Shown here piece after piece: positions 25,295 to 32,892 of a stretch of DNA of 64,000 bases (positions are counted from its first letter, which is position 1; each line of letters starts with the position of its first letter). Below the pieces are notes generated by a model, which had not been told where the DNA came from, ran no database searches, and saw only the letters and a list, made by a program, of their open reading frames with translations. The stretch lies in NCBI RefSeq assembly GCF_003047265.1, contig NZ_PZYY01000006.1:124001-188000 (forward strand). Direction: 5' to 3'. The position numbers and the translations under genes are program-made. This stretch comes from Nocardioides terrigena (GTDB lineage: Bacteria > Actinomycetota > Actinomycetes > Propionibacteriales > Nocardioidaceae).

Positions 25295-25777
25295 GTGGAC
25301 GTGCGCTGGCTGGACGACGACGAGCGGACGGCGTGGGTGCGCCTTGCGGCGGTGCTCGAGCTGCTGCCGGGAGTCCTGGACTCCCAGCTGCGGCGCGACG
25401 CCCAGCTGACGCACTTCGAGTACTTCGTGCTGGCCATGCTGTCGGAGGCGCCCGACAACACCCTGCGGATGACCCACCTGGCCGGTCAGACCAACGCCAC
25501 CCTGCCGCGGCTCTCCCACGTGGTGAAGCGGCTCGAGGAGCGGGGCCTGGTGGAGCGGCTCCCGTGCCCCGAGGACGCCCGCGCCACCAATGCGCGGCTC
25601 ACTCCCGGGGGATGGGACAAGGTCCGTGAGACCGCGCCGGGCCACGTGGCGACCGTGCGGGCGAGCGTGATCGACGCCCTGACCCCCGAGCAGGTCGACC
25701 AGCTCGCGGCCATCGGCGAGGCGATCCTCGACCGGGTCGATCCCGAGCGACGGGTGGCCTCCGGTCTGCGCGGGTGA
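25295..25777 (+). CDS. MarR family regulator
   Basis: 160 residues from GTG 25295, with GAGGAG 7 bp upstream; the longer in-frame start at 25154 would run through the operator region. The winged HTH is clear: LTHFEYFVLAMLSEAPDNTLRMTHLAGQTNATLPRLSHVVKRLEERGLVERLPCPEDARATNARLT, with the DAR wing motif. Divergent from the extradiol dioxygenase gene and probably its phenolic-ligand-responsive repressor. It ends 78 bp before pobA on the same strand, but pobA has its own operator. Confidence 0.88.
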   Translation: MDVRWLDDDERTAWVRLAAVLELLPGVLDSQLRRDAQLTHFEYFVLAMLSEAPDNTLRMTHLAGQTNATLPRLSHVVKRLEERGLVERLPCPEDARATNARLTPGGWDKVRETAPGHVATVRASVIDALTPEQVDQLAAIGEAILDRVDPERRVASGLRG

Positions 25778-25796
25778 CCACGACCGTCAGGGTCCG

Positions 25797-25813
25797 GTTC
25801 CGCTGAGCGGAAG
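25797..25813. promoter_or_regulatory. IclR-type palindromic operator, copy 2 (pobA)
   Basis: GTTCCGCTGAGCGGAAG; the inner 15 bases are a perfect palindrome. It ends 43 bp before the pobA start, the same spacing as copies 1 and 3. Confidence 0.75.
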
Positions 25814-25855
25814 GATGGCGTGGTCGCGAGGGCCCCGGGCGCCGAGACTGCGGGC

Positions 25856-27043
25856 ATGACTCGCACCCTGACCAGGACCCCCGTCGCCATCGTGGGCGGA
25901 GGGCCCGCCGGCCTGATGCTCAGCCACCTGCTGGCCCTCGCCGGCATCGAGTCCGTCGTCGTCGAGATCCGCACCCGCCGCGAGATCGAGGAGACCCACC
26001 GCGCCGGGATCCTTGAGCAGGACAGCGTCCGGCTGCTCGTCGACTCCGGGGCGTCGGACCGGGTGCTCACCGAGGGCGACGAGCACGAGGGCATCGACCT
26101 GGCCTTCGGGGGAGCGCGGCACCGCATCGACTTCCGGGCGCTGGTCGGCGCCTCCTGCCACCTCTACCCGCAGACCGAGGTGTTCAAGGACCTGGCCGAC
26201 CTCCAGCTGCGCGAGGGGCGCGACGTCCGCTTCGGCGTCAGCGACGTGTCCGTCGTCGACGTCGAGTCGGCCCGACCGGGGGTGCTGTTCACCGACGCCG
26301 ACGGTGCCGAGCACGAGCTGCGCTGCGACTTCCTCGTCGGGGCCGACGGGTCGCGGAGCACCTGCCGTCGGGCGGTGCCCGAGCCCGAGCGCCGGCAGTA
26401 CTTCCGCGAGTACCCGTTCGCCTGGTTCGGCATCCTCTGCGAGGCCCCGGCCAGTGCGCCGGAGCTGATCTACAACCACTCGGAGACCGGTTTCGCCCTC
26501 ATCAGCCAGCGCACACCCACGCTGCAGCGGATGTACTTCCAGTGCCCCCCGGACGCCGACGCCGACGAGTGGTCCGACGCCCGGATCTGGGAGGAGCTCC
26601 AGTCGCGCCTCGGCGCCAACGGGCACACCCTCCACCAGGGCCCCATCACCTCCCGGGCGGTGCTGCCGTTCCGCAGCTTCGTCCAGGAGCCCATGCGGCA
26701 CGGCCGGATGGTCCTGGCCGGCGACGCGGCGCACACGGTCCCGCCCACCGGCGCCAAGGGCCTCAACCTGGCGCTCGCCGACGTCCGGGTCCTGGCCGAG
26801 GAGCTCGAGCGCGCCGTCCGGGCCGACGACCCTGCCCTGCTCGACGACTACTCGACCCGGGCGCTCGGCCGGGTGTGGAAGGCCCAGCACTTCTCGTACT
26901 GGATGACCACGATGCTGCACAGCCTCCCGGACGCCACGCCCTTCGACGTACGCCGCCAGGAGGGCGAGCTGGCCTCGCTCGTCGCCTCGACGGCCGGGTC
27001 GACGTACCTCGCGGAGGGCTACACCGGCTGGCCGACCGGCTGA
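25856..27043 (+). CDS. pobA: 4-hydroxybenzoate 3-monooxygenase
   Basis: 395 residues from ATG 25856. Flavoprotein aromatic hydroxylase: GGGPAGLMLSHLLALAGIESVVVE (FAD, residues ~12-35), the CDFLVGADGSRST segment (DG motif), and GRMVLAGDAAHTVPPTGAKGLNLALAD near residue 287 (GD motif). The specific PobA features RAGILEQDSV and YFREYPFAWFGIL are present. It converts 4-hydroxybenzoate to protocatechuate with NAD(P)H and O2. It links the P450 (cre-like) operon, which should deliver 4-hydroxybenzoate, to pcaHGBL. An operator palindrome sits 43 bp upstream. Confidence 0.95.
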   Translation: MTRTLTRTPVAIVGGGPAGLMLSHLLALAGIESVVVEIRTRREIEETHRAGILEQDSVRLLVDSGASDRVLTEGDEHEGIDLAFGGARHRIDFRALVGASCHLYPQTEVFKDLADLQLREGRDVRFGVSDVSVVDVESARPGVLFTDADGAEHELRCDFLVGADGSRSTCRRAVPEPERRQYFREYPFAWFGILCEAPASAPELIYNHSETGFALISQRTPTLQRMYFQCPPDADADEWSDARIWEELQSRLGANGHTLHQGPITSRAVLPFRSFVQEPMRHGRMVLAGDAAHTVPPTGAKGLNLALADVRVLAEELERAVRADDPALLDDYSTRALGRVWKAQHFSYWMTTMLHSLPDATPFDVRRQEGELASLVASTAGSTYLAEGYTGWPTG

Positions 27044-27060
27044 CTTCCGCTCCCCGGAAG
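27044..27060. promoter_or_regulatory. IclR-type palindromic operator, copy 3 (pobA/HD gene)
   Basis: CTTCCGCTCCCCGGAAG: six-base perfect arms CTTCCG/CGGAAG with a degenerate centre. It begins at the base after the pobA stop and ends 42 bp before the HD-domain gene start, the same spacing as copies 1 and 2. Confidence 0.6.
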
Positions 27061-27102
27061 CCCCGGCTTGCGCGGCGCCGGGTGGTCGGGTGCACTCGGG
27101 AC

Positions 27103-27786
27103 GTGCTCCCGAAGCTGACGCCCCTCGCCAACCACCTCGGCACCGACGTGTCCGGCAGCATCCCGCAGGGGGAGCAGGTCGGTGTCCTCGACCTCACCGA
27201 GGCCCATCGGCGCATCTGGGAGCTGGCCGAGCCGCACCTGAAGGTCCGGTCGAACGACGCCCACACCCTCTACTCGTACGGGATCGCCCGGGCGCTGGTG
27301 GACCTCCATCCCGACGCGGACCCGGAGGTCGTGCTGCCGGCTGTCCTGCTGCACGACACGGGGTGGTCGAAGGTGCCCGGGGACGAGGTCCTGCAGGCGA
27401 TCGCCCCCGGTGGCGGCCGCCCCGACCTGGTCCTGCGGCACGAGAAGGAGGGCGCCCTCATCGCCGCCGACGTGCTGGCCGAGGTCGGCGCGGACCCCGC
27501 ACGCACGGCCCGCATCATCGAGATCGTGGACGGCCACGACTCGCGCCGCGAGGCCCTGCACCTCGACGACGCCCTGATGAAGGACGCCGACAAGCTCTGG
27601 CGACTCACCCCGCACGGGGTCGACACCGTGATGGACTGGTTCGGCCTGACCCGCGACGAGGCGCACCGCCTGATTGCCAGCCGCGTGCACGACCACCTGC
27701 TGACCGACGCCGGTCGCACCATGGCCCGGGTGCTGGCCGCGGTGGCGTCCGTCGACGTCATGCCGCAGCGGATCGCCCTGGGCTGA
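27103..27786 (+). CDS. HD-domain phosphohydrolase, CreD-like paralogue
   Basis: 227 residues from GTG 27103. HD-domain metal motif LPAVLLHDTGWSKVP, then RHEKEGALIAADVL, EIVDGHDSRREAL and MKDADKLWRL. It parallels the HD protein of the P450 operon (35257): SNDAHTLYSYGIARALVDLHPDAD versus SNDIHLPISLAYAERLCAAHPDAD, and DGHDSRREA versus DGHDTRKEA. CreD-type enzymes remove phosphate from aryl phosphates. This second copy stands alone with its own operator between pobA and an IclR gene. It could act on a different aryl phosphate or be a more active version; neither is provable here. Confidence 0.82.
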   Translation: MLPKLTPLANHLGTDVSGSIPQGEQVGVLDLTEAHRRIWELAEPHLKVRSNDAHTLYSYGIARALVDLHPDADPEVVLPAVLLHDTGWSKVPGDEVLQAIAPGGGRPDLVLRHEKEGALIAADVLAEVGADPARTARIIEIVDGHDSRREALHLDDALMKDADKLWRLTPHGVDTVMDWFGLTRDEAHRLIASRVHDHLLTDAGRTMARVLAAVASVDVMPQRIALG

Positions 27787-27812
27787 GCGCCCGTCGGGCG
27801 TACGCTCCCCGC

Positions 27813-28598
27813 GTGGGCGCGACTCGAGGTGACGGCCGGACGGTCACGTCCAAGGTGCTCGCCCTGCTGGCGGCGTACGAGGGTGGCGACGGGGCCCTCA
27901 GCCTGACCGACCTCGCCGCCCGGGCGGACATCTCCCTGCCCACCGCGCACCGCCTGGTGGGCGAGCTCGTCTCGTGGGGTGCCCTGGAGAAGGACGCGCA
28001 GGGCCGCTACGCGGTGGGGCTGAGGCTGTGGGAGGTCGGCCAGAACGCCGGGCGCCAGCTCCGCGACACGGCGCGTCCCCACCTCCAGGACCTCTACTCC
28101 CTGACCCAGGAGACGACCCACATCGCGATCCGCGAGGGTCACGAGGCGCTCTACATCGACCGCCTCTACAGCACCAAGCGCGTGCCTCGGGCCTCCCGGG
28201 TCGGGGGCCGCCTGCCCCTGCACGCCACTGCCGTCGGCAAGGTGCTGCTCGCCTTCGACGAGGACTGGGTGCGGGAGGCCTACCTGCACCGGCCGCTCGA
28301 GCAGTCCACGACCCGGACGCACGTCAACCCGGTGCGGCTGGCCGAGGAGCTGCAGCTCGTCCGCGAGCAGGGCCACGCGGTGACCCTCGAGGAGATGCGT
28401 CCCGGCTCGTGCTCCATCGCCGTGCCGGTACGGCTCCCCGGCGGGGGCATCGCGGGGCTCGGACTCGTGCTGCTCTCGACCCAGTCGGCCAACCTGCGCA
28501 AGCACCTCCCGGCCCTCCTCGGGGTGGCCGGGCGCATCGAGGAGGCCGCCGCCCGACCGGGCGGGGGAGGACTGGTGCTGAGGCCGCGCCGGTCCTGA
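27813..28598 (+). CDS. IclR family regulator, probable control of pobA and the cre-like operon
   Basis: 261 residues from GTG 27813 (MGATRGDGRTVTSKVLALLAAYE). HTH: LSLTDLAARADISLPTAHRLVGELVSWGALEKDAQGRYAVGLRLWEVG. IclR effector domain: HIAIREGHEALYIDRLYSTKRVP, GGRLPLHATAVGKVLLAFDE, GHAVTLEEMRPGSCSIAVPV. It is closely similar to the IclR protein at 23.5 kb across the HTH. It sits 27 bp after the HD gene and 6 bp before the longest palindrome, which fronts the P450 operon, so it is the best candidate regulator of that operon. Confidence 0.9.
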   Translation: MGATRGDGRTVTSKVLALLAAYEGGDGALSLTDLAARADISLPTAHRLVGELVSWGALEKDAQGRYAVGLRLWEVGQNAGRQLRDTARPHLQDLYSLTQETTHIAIREGHEALYIDRLYSTKRVPRASRVGGRLPLHATAVGKVLLAFDEDWVREAYLHRPLEQSTTRTHVNPVRLAEELQLVREQGHAVTLEEMRPGSCSIAVPVRLPGGGIAGLGLVLLSTQSANLRKHLPALLGVAGRIEEAAARPGGGGLVLRPRRS

Positions 28599-28603
28599 GG
28601 GTC

Positions 28604-28624
28604 GACTTCCGTCTGACGGAAGTC
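28604..28624. promoter_or_regulatory. IclR-type palindromic operator, copy 4 (P450 operon), longest copy
   Basis: A perfect 10+1+10 palindrome whose 17-bp core is CTTCCGTCTGACGGAAG. It starts 6 bp after the IclR stop codon and ends 81 bp before the P450 start. A possible -35 element begins 6 bp downstream (28630), which suits an activator more than a simple repressor. Confidence 0.8.
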
Positions 28625-28629
28625 GCGCG

Positions 28630-28658
28630 TTGTGGGTGCCTGTGACGGGGGCCACTAT
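28630..28658 (+). promoter_or_regulatory. Candidate promoter of the P450 operon
   Basis: TTGTGG (28630-28635) and CACTAT (28653-28658) are separated by 17 bp, between the palindrome and the P450 gene. The match to consensus is partial; the placement directly beside the operator is the main argument. Confidence 0.3.
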
Positions 28659-28705
28659 GGCGTGGTGCCGGAGATCCGGTGCGTGACGCAGATCCAGGAG
28701 GCGCG

Positions 28706-29962
28706 ATGTCGTCCACCGACACCCGACCGACCGGCGGCGGATGCCCGGTCCACCACGGCTACCAGCCCTTCGAGCAGGCCGACCCGTTCCCGGCGTACGC
28801 CCGGCTGCGCGCCGACGAGCCGGTCATGTACGACGAGCGCGTGGGCTACTGGGTCGTCAGCCGCTACGACGACGTCAAGGCCGTCTTCGAGGACTGGGAG
28901 ACCTTCAGCAGCGAGAACGCGCAGGCCCCGGTCCGCGAGCGCGGCGCCGAGGCCCGACGGATCATGGAGGAGGGCGGGTTCACCGCCTACTCGGGCCTCT
29001 CCGCCCGGGTCCCTCCCGACCACACCCGCATCCGCAAGATCGTCCAGAAGGCCTTCACCCCGCGCCGCTACAAGGTGCTCGAGCCCTCGATCCGCGCCCA
29101 CGTCGTCCGGATGGTCGAGGACCTGCTGGCCCACGAGGACCGCCGCGGCGACCTCGTCCGGGACCTGGCCTACGACGTCCCGACCGTCACGATCCTGACC
29201 CTCATCGGCGCCGACACCACGAAGGTCGAGCAGTTCAAGACCTGGTCGGACTCGCGGGCGGCCATGACGTGGGGAGACCTCACCGACGAGCAGCAGGTGC
29301 CGCACGCCCACCACCTGGTGGCCTACTGGCAGGAGTGCCAGCGGCTCGTCACGTCGGCGCACGAGACCCACCCCGACAGCCTGGTCGGCGACCTCGTCCG
29401 GGCCCAGGACGCGGGCGAGGAGATCACCGACCACGAGATCGCCTCGATCTGCTACTCGATGCTCTTCGCCGGGCACGAGACGACCACCACCCTGATCTCC
29501 AACACGTTGCGGGTCCTGCTCGACCACCCCGACCAGTGGGACCTCGTCCGGGACGAGCCCTCGAAGGTCGCACCGGCCATCGACGAGGTGCTCCGCTACA
29601 GCCCATCGATCGTGGCCTGGCGTCGCAAGGCCCTGCGCGACGCGGTCGTGGGCGGTGTCGACATCCCGCAGGGCGCCGAGCTGCTGCTCGTGATGGGGTC
29701 GGCCAACCGCGACGAGTCCCACTTCGCCGACGCCGAGGACTTCGACGTCACCCGCGCCAACGCCCGGGACCACCTGGCCTTCGGCTACGGCATCCACTAC
29801 TGCCTCGGCAACATGCTCGCCAAGCTCCAGACCCGCATCGTGGTCGAGGAGGTGGCGCGGCTCGCCCCCGGGCTGCAGCTGGCCGACGAGCCCATCGAGT
29901 TCGGGGACAACCTGTCCTTCCGCGCACCCGTCGCGGTGCCCGTCACCTGGGAGGTGTCATGA
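28706..29962 (+). CDS. creJ: Cytochrome P450, CreJ-like (aryl-phosphate methyl hydroxylase)
   Basis: 418 residues from ATG 28706 with AGGAGG upstream. P450 landmarks: I-helix oxygen-activation motif FAGHETTTT (about 254-262), ExxR as EVLR (about 293), and heme loop FGYGIHYCLGNMLA with Cys366. It heads an eight-gene operon containing its own ferredoxin and reductase plus a split PEP-synthase-like kinase and an HD phosphohydrolase. In C. glutamicum the same set (CreHI, CreJEF, CreD) phosphorylates 4-cresol, oxidises the methyl group of the aryl phosphate, then removes the phosphate. Assignment as CreJ rests on this context; a different alkylphenol substrate is possible. Confidence 0.85.
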   Translation: MSSTDTRPTGGGCPVHHGYQPFEQADPFPAYARLRADEPVMYDERVGYWVVSRYDDVKAVFEDWETFSSENAQAPVRERGAEARRIMEEGGFTAYSGLSARVPPDHTRIRKIVQKAFTPRRYKVLEPSIRAHVVRMVEDLLAHEDRRGDLVRDLAYDVPTVTILTLIGADTTKVEQFKTWSDSRAAMTWGDLTDEQQVPHAHHLVAYWQECQRLVTSAHETHPDSLVGDLVRAQDAGEEITDHEIASICYSMLFAGHETTTTLISNTLRVLLDHPDQWDLVRDEPSKVAPAIDEVLRYSPSIVAWRRKALRDAVVGGVDIPQGAELLLVMGSANRDESHFADAEDFDVTRANARDHLAFGYGIHYCLGNMLAKLQTRIVVEEVARLAPGLQLADEPIEFGDNLSFRAPVAVPVTWEVS

Positions 29963-31053
29963 CGACCGACGCTCCGTACGTCCGCTTCTTCGACGAGGGC
30001 GGCGACCCCACCGTCGAGCTGCTCGGCGGCAAGTGCGCCAGCCTGGTCTCGATGACCGGCGCCGGGATGCCGGTGCCCCCGGGATTCGCGATCACCACGG
30101 CGGCGTACGACGCGTTCGTCGACGCGACCGGCATCCGCGACGAGATCTCGCACAAGCTGGCCACCCTCGACGCCGACCACGTGTCCTCGGTGGACGCGGC
30201 CTCCGCGACGATCCGCGACCACCTCACGTCGCGGCCGATGCCGGAGCCGGTGCGCGCCGCGATCGTGGCCGCCTACCAGTCCCTCCAGGACCGGTTCTCC
30301 TCGCCGGTTCCCGTCGCCGTGCGCTCGTCGGCCACCGCCGAGGACCTGCCCGGTGCGAGCTTCGCCGGCCAGCAGGACACCTACCTGTGGGTCACGGGGC
30401 TCGACAGCGTGCTGCACCACGTCCGCGAGTGCTGGGCCTCGCTCTACACGAGCCGCGCGATCATCTACCGGCTCAGGAACGACATCCCCGACCTGGGGCT
30501 CTCGATGGCCGTCGCCGTGCAGAAGATGGTCAACTCCTCGGTCTCCGGGGTCGCCATCACCATGAACCCCACCACCGGTGACCGGTCCAAGATCACCATC
30601 GACGCGTCGTACGGCGTGGGGGAGATGGTCGTCAGCGGACAGGTGACGCCCGACAACATCCTGCTCGACAAGGTGATGTTGTCGATCGTCTCGGAGACCA
30701 TCGGCGACAAGCACGCCGAGCTGGTGCCCGACGCGACCGCGGGCGACCTGGTCGAGGTGCCCGTCGACCCGGAACGCCGCACGCGGCGCTGCCTGACCGA
30801 CGACGAGGTCGTCGCCGTCGCGACCATGGCCAAGCGGGCCGAGAAGCACTACGGCTGCCCCCAGGACATCGAGTGGGCCTACGACTCCGACCTGCCGCCG
30901 GGGGAGGGGTTGCTGCTGCTGCAGTCGCGCCCCGAGACCGTCCACAGCGCCCCCGCCGCCACGACGACTCCCAGCACTCCCAGCACGTTAGGCCCGGCCA
31001 CGGGCCTCCTCTCGGGCATCACTGCATCCCTCACGAACAGGAACCCCTCATGA
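29959..31053 (+). CDS. PEP-synthase-like ATP-grasp subunit of an alkylphenol kinase (CreH/CreI type)
   Basis: 364 residues; its ATG overlaps the P450 stop (ATGA). This is a stand-alone PPDK/PEP-synthase N-terminal domain: LLGGKCASLVSMTGAGMPVPPGFAITT, the nucleotide-binding VAVRSSATAEDLPGASFAGQQDTYL (about 119-145), QKMVNSSVSGVAITMNP, and PQDIEWAY ending at LLLLQSRPETV. It supplies ATP-dependent phosphorylation of the partner's swivelling His domain. The C-terminal ~35 residues are Thr/Ser/Pro-rich and look like a linker left after a gene split. It works with the next gene, as phenylphosphate synthase and CreHI do. Housekeeping PEP synthase would be one ~800-residue chain. Confidence 0.83.
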   Translation: MTTDAPYVRFFDEGGDPTVELLGGKCASLVSMTGAGMPVPPGFAITTAAYDAFVDATGIRDEISHKLATLDADHVSSVDAASATIRDHLTSRPMPEPVRAAIVAAYQSLQDRFSSPVPVAVRSSATAEDLPGASFAGQQDTYLWVTGLDSVLHHVRECWASLYTSRAIIYRLRNDIPDLGLSMAVAVQKMVNSSVSGVAITMNPTTGDRSKITIDASYGVGEMVVSGQVTPDNILLDKVMLSIVSETIGDKHAELVPDATAGDLVEVPVDPERRTRRCLTDDEVVAVATMAKRAEKHYGCPQDIEWAYDSDLPPGEGLLLLQSRPETVHSAPAATTTPSTPSTLGPATGLLSGITASLTNRNPS

Positions 31054-32891
31054 CCGCCGCCCCGACCCAGCCCGTGACCGCCCCGATGAAGTCCTTCCCG
31101 AAGCCCTCGCAGCTGACGGTGCCCGAGGGCGCCGAGGGGTGGGAGAAGCTCTACCCCTACAACCTGGTCTTCCAGAACCTCAGCGGCGCCGAGGACGAGA
31201 AGTTCTGGTTCTGCGACAGCCAGCACTGGCCGGCGGTCTTCAAGCCGTTCGAGACGATCGGCGGCGAGTTCGCGGTCAAGTGCCTGGGGCAGTACAACAC
31301 CCGGCACCTGCTGATCCCCCCGGCCAACGGCATCGAGTTCAAGATCCACCTGGGCTACCTCTACATGTCGCCGGTGGGCGTGCCGCCGGAGCAGGTCGCG
31401 GCCCGGGTGCCGGAGTTCGAGCGTCGTGCCGGCCACTACTTCCAGAACTGGGACTCGCTCCTGGAGCAGTGGAAGATCAAGGTGCGCGCCACCATCGACG
31501 AGATGGAGGCGCTGAGCTTCTCCTCGCTGCCCGACATGGTGCCCTTCGAGGACATCGTCACGGGCAAGGCCAAGGACGGCTCCGAGGTCCTGATGGAGAA
31601 CTACGACCGGCTGATCCAGCTCTGCTACCAGAACTGGCAGTACCACTTCGAGTTCCTCAACCTGGGCTACCTCGCCTACCTGGACTTCTTCGGCTTCTGC
31701 AAGGAGGTCTTCCCCGGCATCCCGGACCTGGCGATCGCCAAGATGGTCCAGGGCGTCGACATGGAGCTGTTCCGTCCCGACGACGAGCTCAAGAAGCTGG
31801 CCAAGCTGGCCGTCGAGCACGGCCTCGAGGCCGCCTTCTCCGACACCGACGACGTCGAGGGCACCCTGGCCCGCATCGCCGCCGCGGACGGCGGGACCGC
31901 GTGGGTGGCGCAGTACGAGGCCGCGCAGGACCCGTGGTTCAACTTCACCGTCGGCAACGGCTTCTACGGCCACGACAAGTACTGGCTGGAGCACCAGGAG
32001 ATCCCGCTCGGCTACATCAAGGACTACATCCGTCGTCTGGGCGAGGGTCACGAGATCATGCGTCCGGTCGACCAGCTCATCGCCGAGAAGGACCGGGTGG
32101 TGGAGGAGTACCGCGACCTCCTCGACGAGGAGCAGCGTGCCGCGTTCGACGCCAAGCGTGGCCTCGCGGCCACGGCGTACCCCTACGTCGAGAACCACAA
32201 CTTCTACATCGAGCACTGGACGATGGGCGTCTTCTGGCGCAAGGTCCGCGAGCTCGGCCAGGTGTTCGTGGACGCCGGCTTCTGGGGCGACCGCCACGAC
32301 ATGCTCTACCTCACCCGTGGCGAGGTCCGCGACGCGATCTTCGACCTGGTGACCGGCTGGGCGGTCGGTGCTGACGCGACCGGTCCGCACTACTGGCCCG
32401 CGGAGATCGAGCGCCGCCGCGGCATCATCGACGCGCTGTCGACGGCGCGGCCCCAGCCGGCGCTCAACACGCCGCCGGCCGAGATCACCGAGCCCTTCAC
32501 GATGATGCTCTACGGCATCACCACCGAGCAGGTGCAGCAGTGGCTGGCCGACGGCGAGGAGGGCCACGACGGGTCGATCACCGGGATGGCCGCGTCGCCG
32601 GGCGTGGTGGAGGGCATCGCCCGGGTGGTGCACTCGGCCGACCAGCTCGGCGAGGTGCAGGAGGGCGACATCCTCGTCGCCACCATCACCGCGCCGTCGT
32701 GGGGACCGATCTTCGGCAAGATCAAGGCCACGGTCACCGACATCGGCGGGATGATGAGCCACGCCGCGATCGTCTGCCGGGAGTACGGCCTGCCCGCCGT
32801 GACCGGCACGGGCAACGGCTCCACGACCATCCGGACCGGCCAGCGCGTCCGGGTCGACGGCAACACCGGCCGTGTCGAGATCCTGGACTGA
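31050..32891 (+). CDS. PEP-utilising mobile-domain subunit of an alkylphenol kinase (CreH/CreI type)
   Basis: 613 residues; its ATG overlaps the upstream stop by 4 bp. The first ~500 residues are a large aromatic-binding region (EGWEKLYPYNLVFQ, DEKFWFCDSQHWPAVFKPFE, LDFFGFCKEVFPGIPD, ENHNFYIEHWTMGVFWRKVRE). Residues ~525-613 are the swivelling phosphohistidine domain: MAASPGVVEGIARVV, TAPSWGPIFGKIKA, then GGMMSHAAIVCREYGLPAV with the phospho-acceptor His571. The FWFCDSQHWP-type region is characteristic of phenylphosphate-synthase-like proteins rather than true PEP synthases. It should transfer phosphate from His to the phenolic OH, making the aryl phosphate that the P450 oxidises. Confidence 0.83.
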   Translation: MTAAPTQPVTAPMKSFPKPSQLTVPEGAEGWEKLYPYNLVFQNLSGAEDEKFWFCDSQHWPAVFKPFETIGGEFAVKCLGQYNTRHLLIPPANGIEFKIHLGYLYMSPVGVPPEQVAARVPEFERRAGHYFQNWDSLLEQWKIKVRATIDEMEALSFSSLPDMVPFEDIVTGKAKDGSEVLMENYDRLIQLCYQNWQYHFEFLNLGYLAYLDFFGFCKEVFPGIPDLAIAKMVQGVDMELFRPDDELKKLAKLAVEHGLEAAFSDTDDVEGTLARIAAADGGTAWVAQYEAAQDPWFNFTVGNGFYGHDKYWLEHQEIPLGYIKDYIRRLGEGHEIMRPVDQLIAEKDRVVEEYRDLLDEEQRAAFDAKRGLAATAYPYVENHNFYIEHWTMGVFWRKVRELGQVFVDAGFWGDRHDMLYLTRGEVRDAIFDLVTGWAVGADATGPHYWPAEIERRRGIIDALSTARPQPALNTPPAEITEPFTMMLYGITTEQVQQWLADGEEGHDGSITGMAASPGVVEGIARVVHSADQLGEVQEGDILVATITAPSWGPIFGKIKATVTDIGGMMSHAAIVCREYGLPAVTGTGNGSTTIRTGQRVRVDGNTGRVEILD

Positions 32892-32892
32892 C

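Noticed and set aside
29959-32891. A housekeeping phosphoenolpyruvate synthase split by a frameshift
   Set aside because: The two parts have proper starts, a 4-bp overlap, and the second has a large aromatic-kinase-type region rather than a PEP/pyruvate TIM barrel; the P450/HD context fits CreHI-type phenol kinases.
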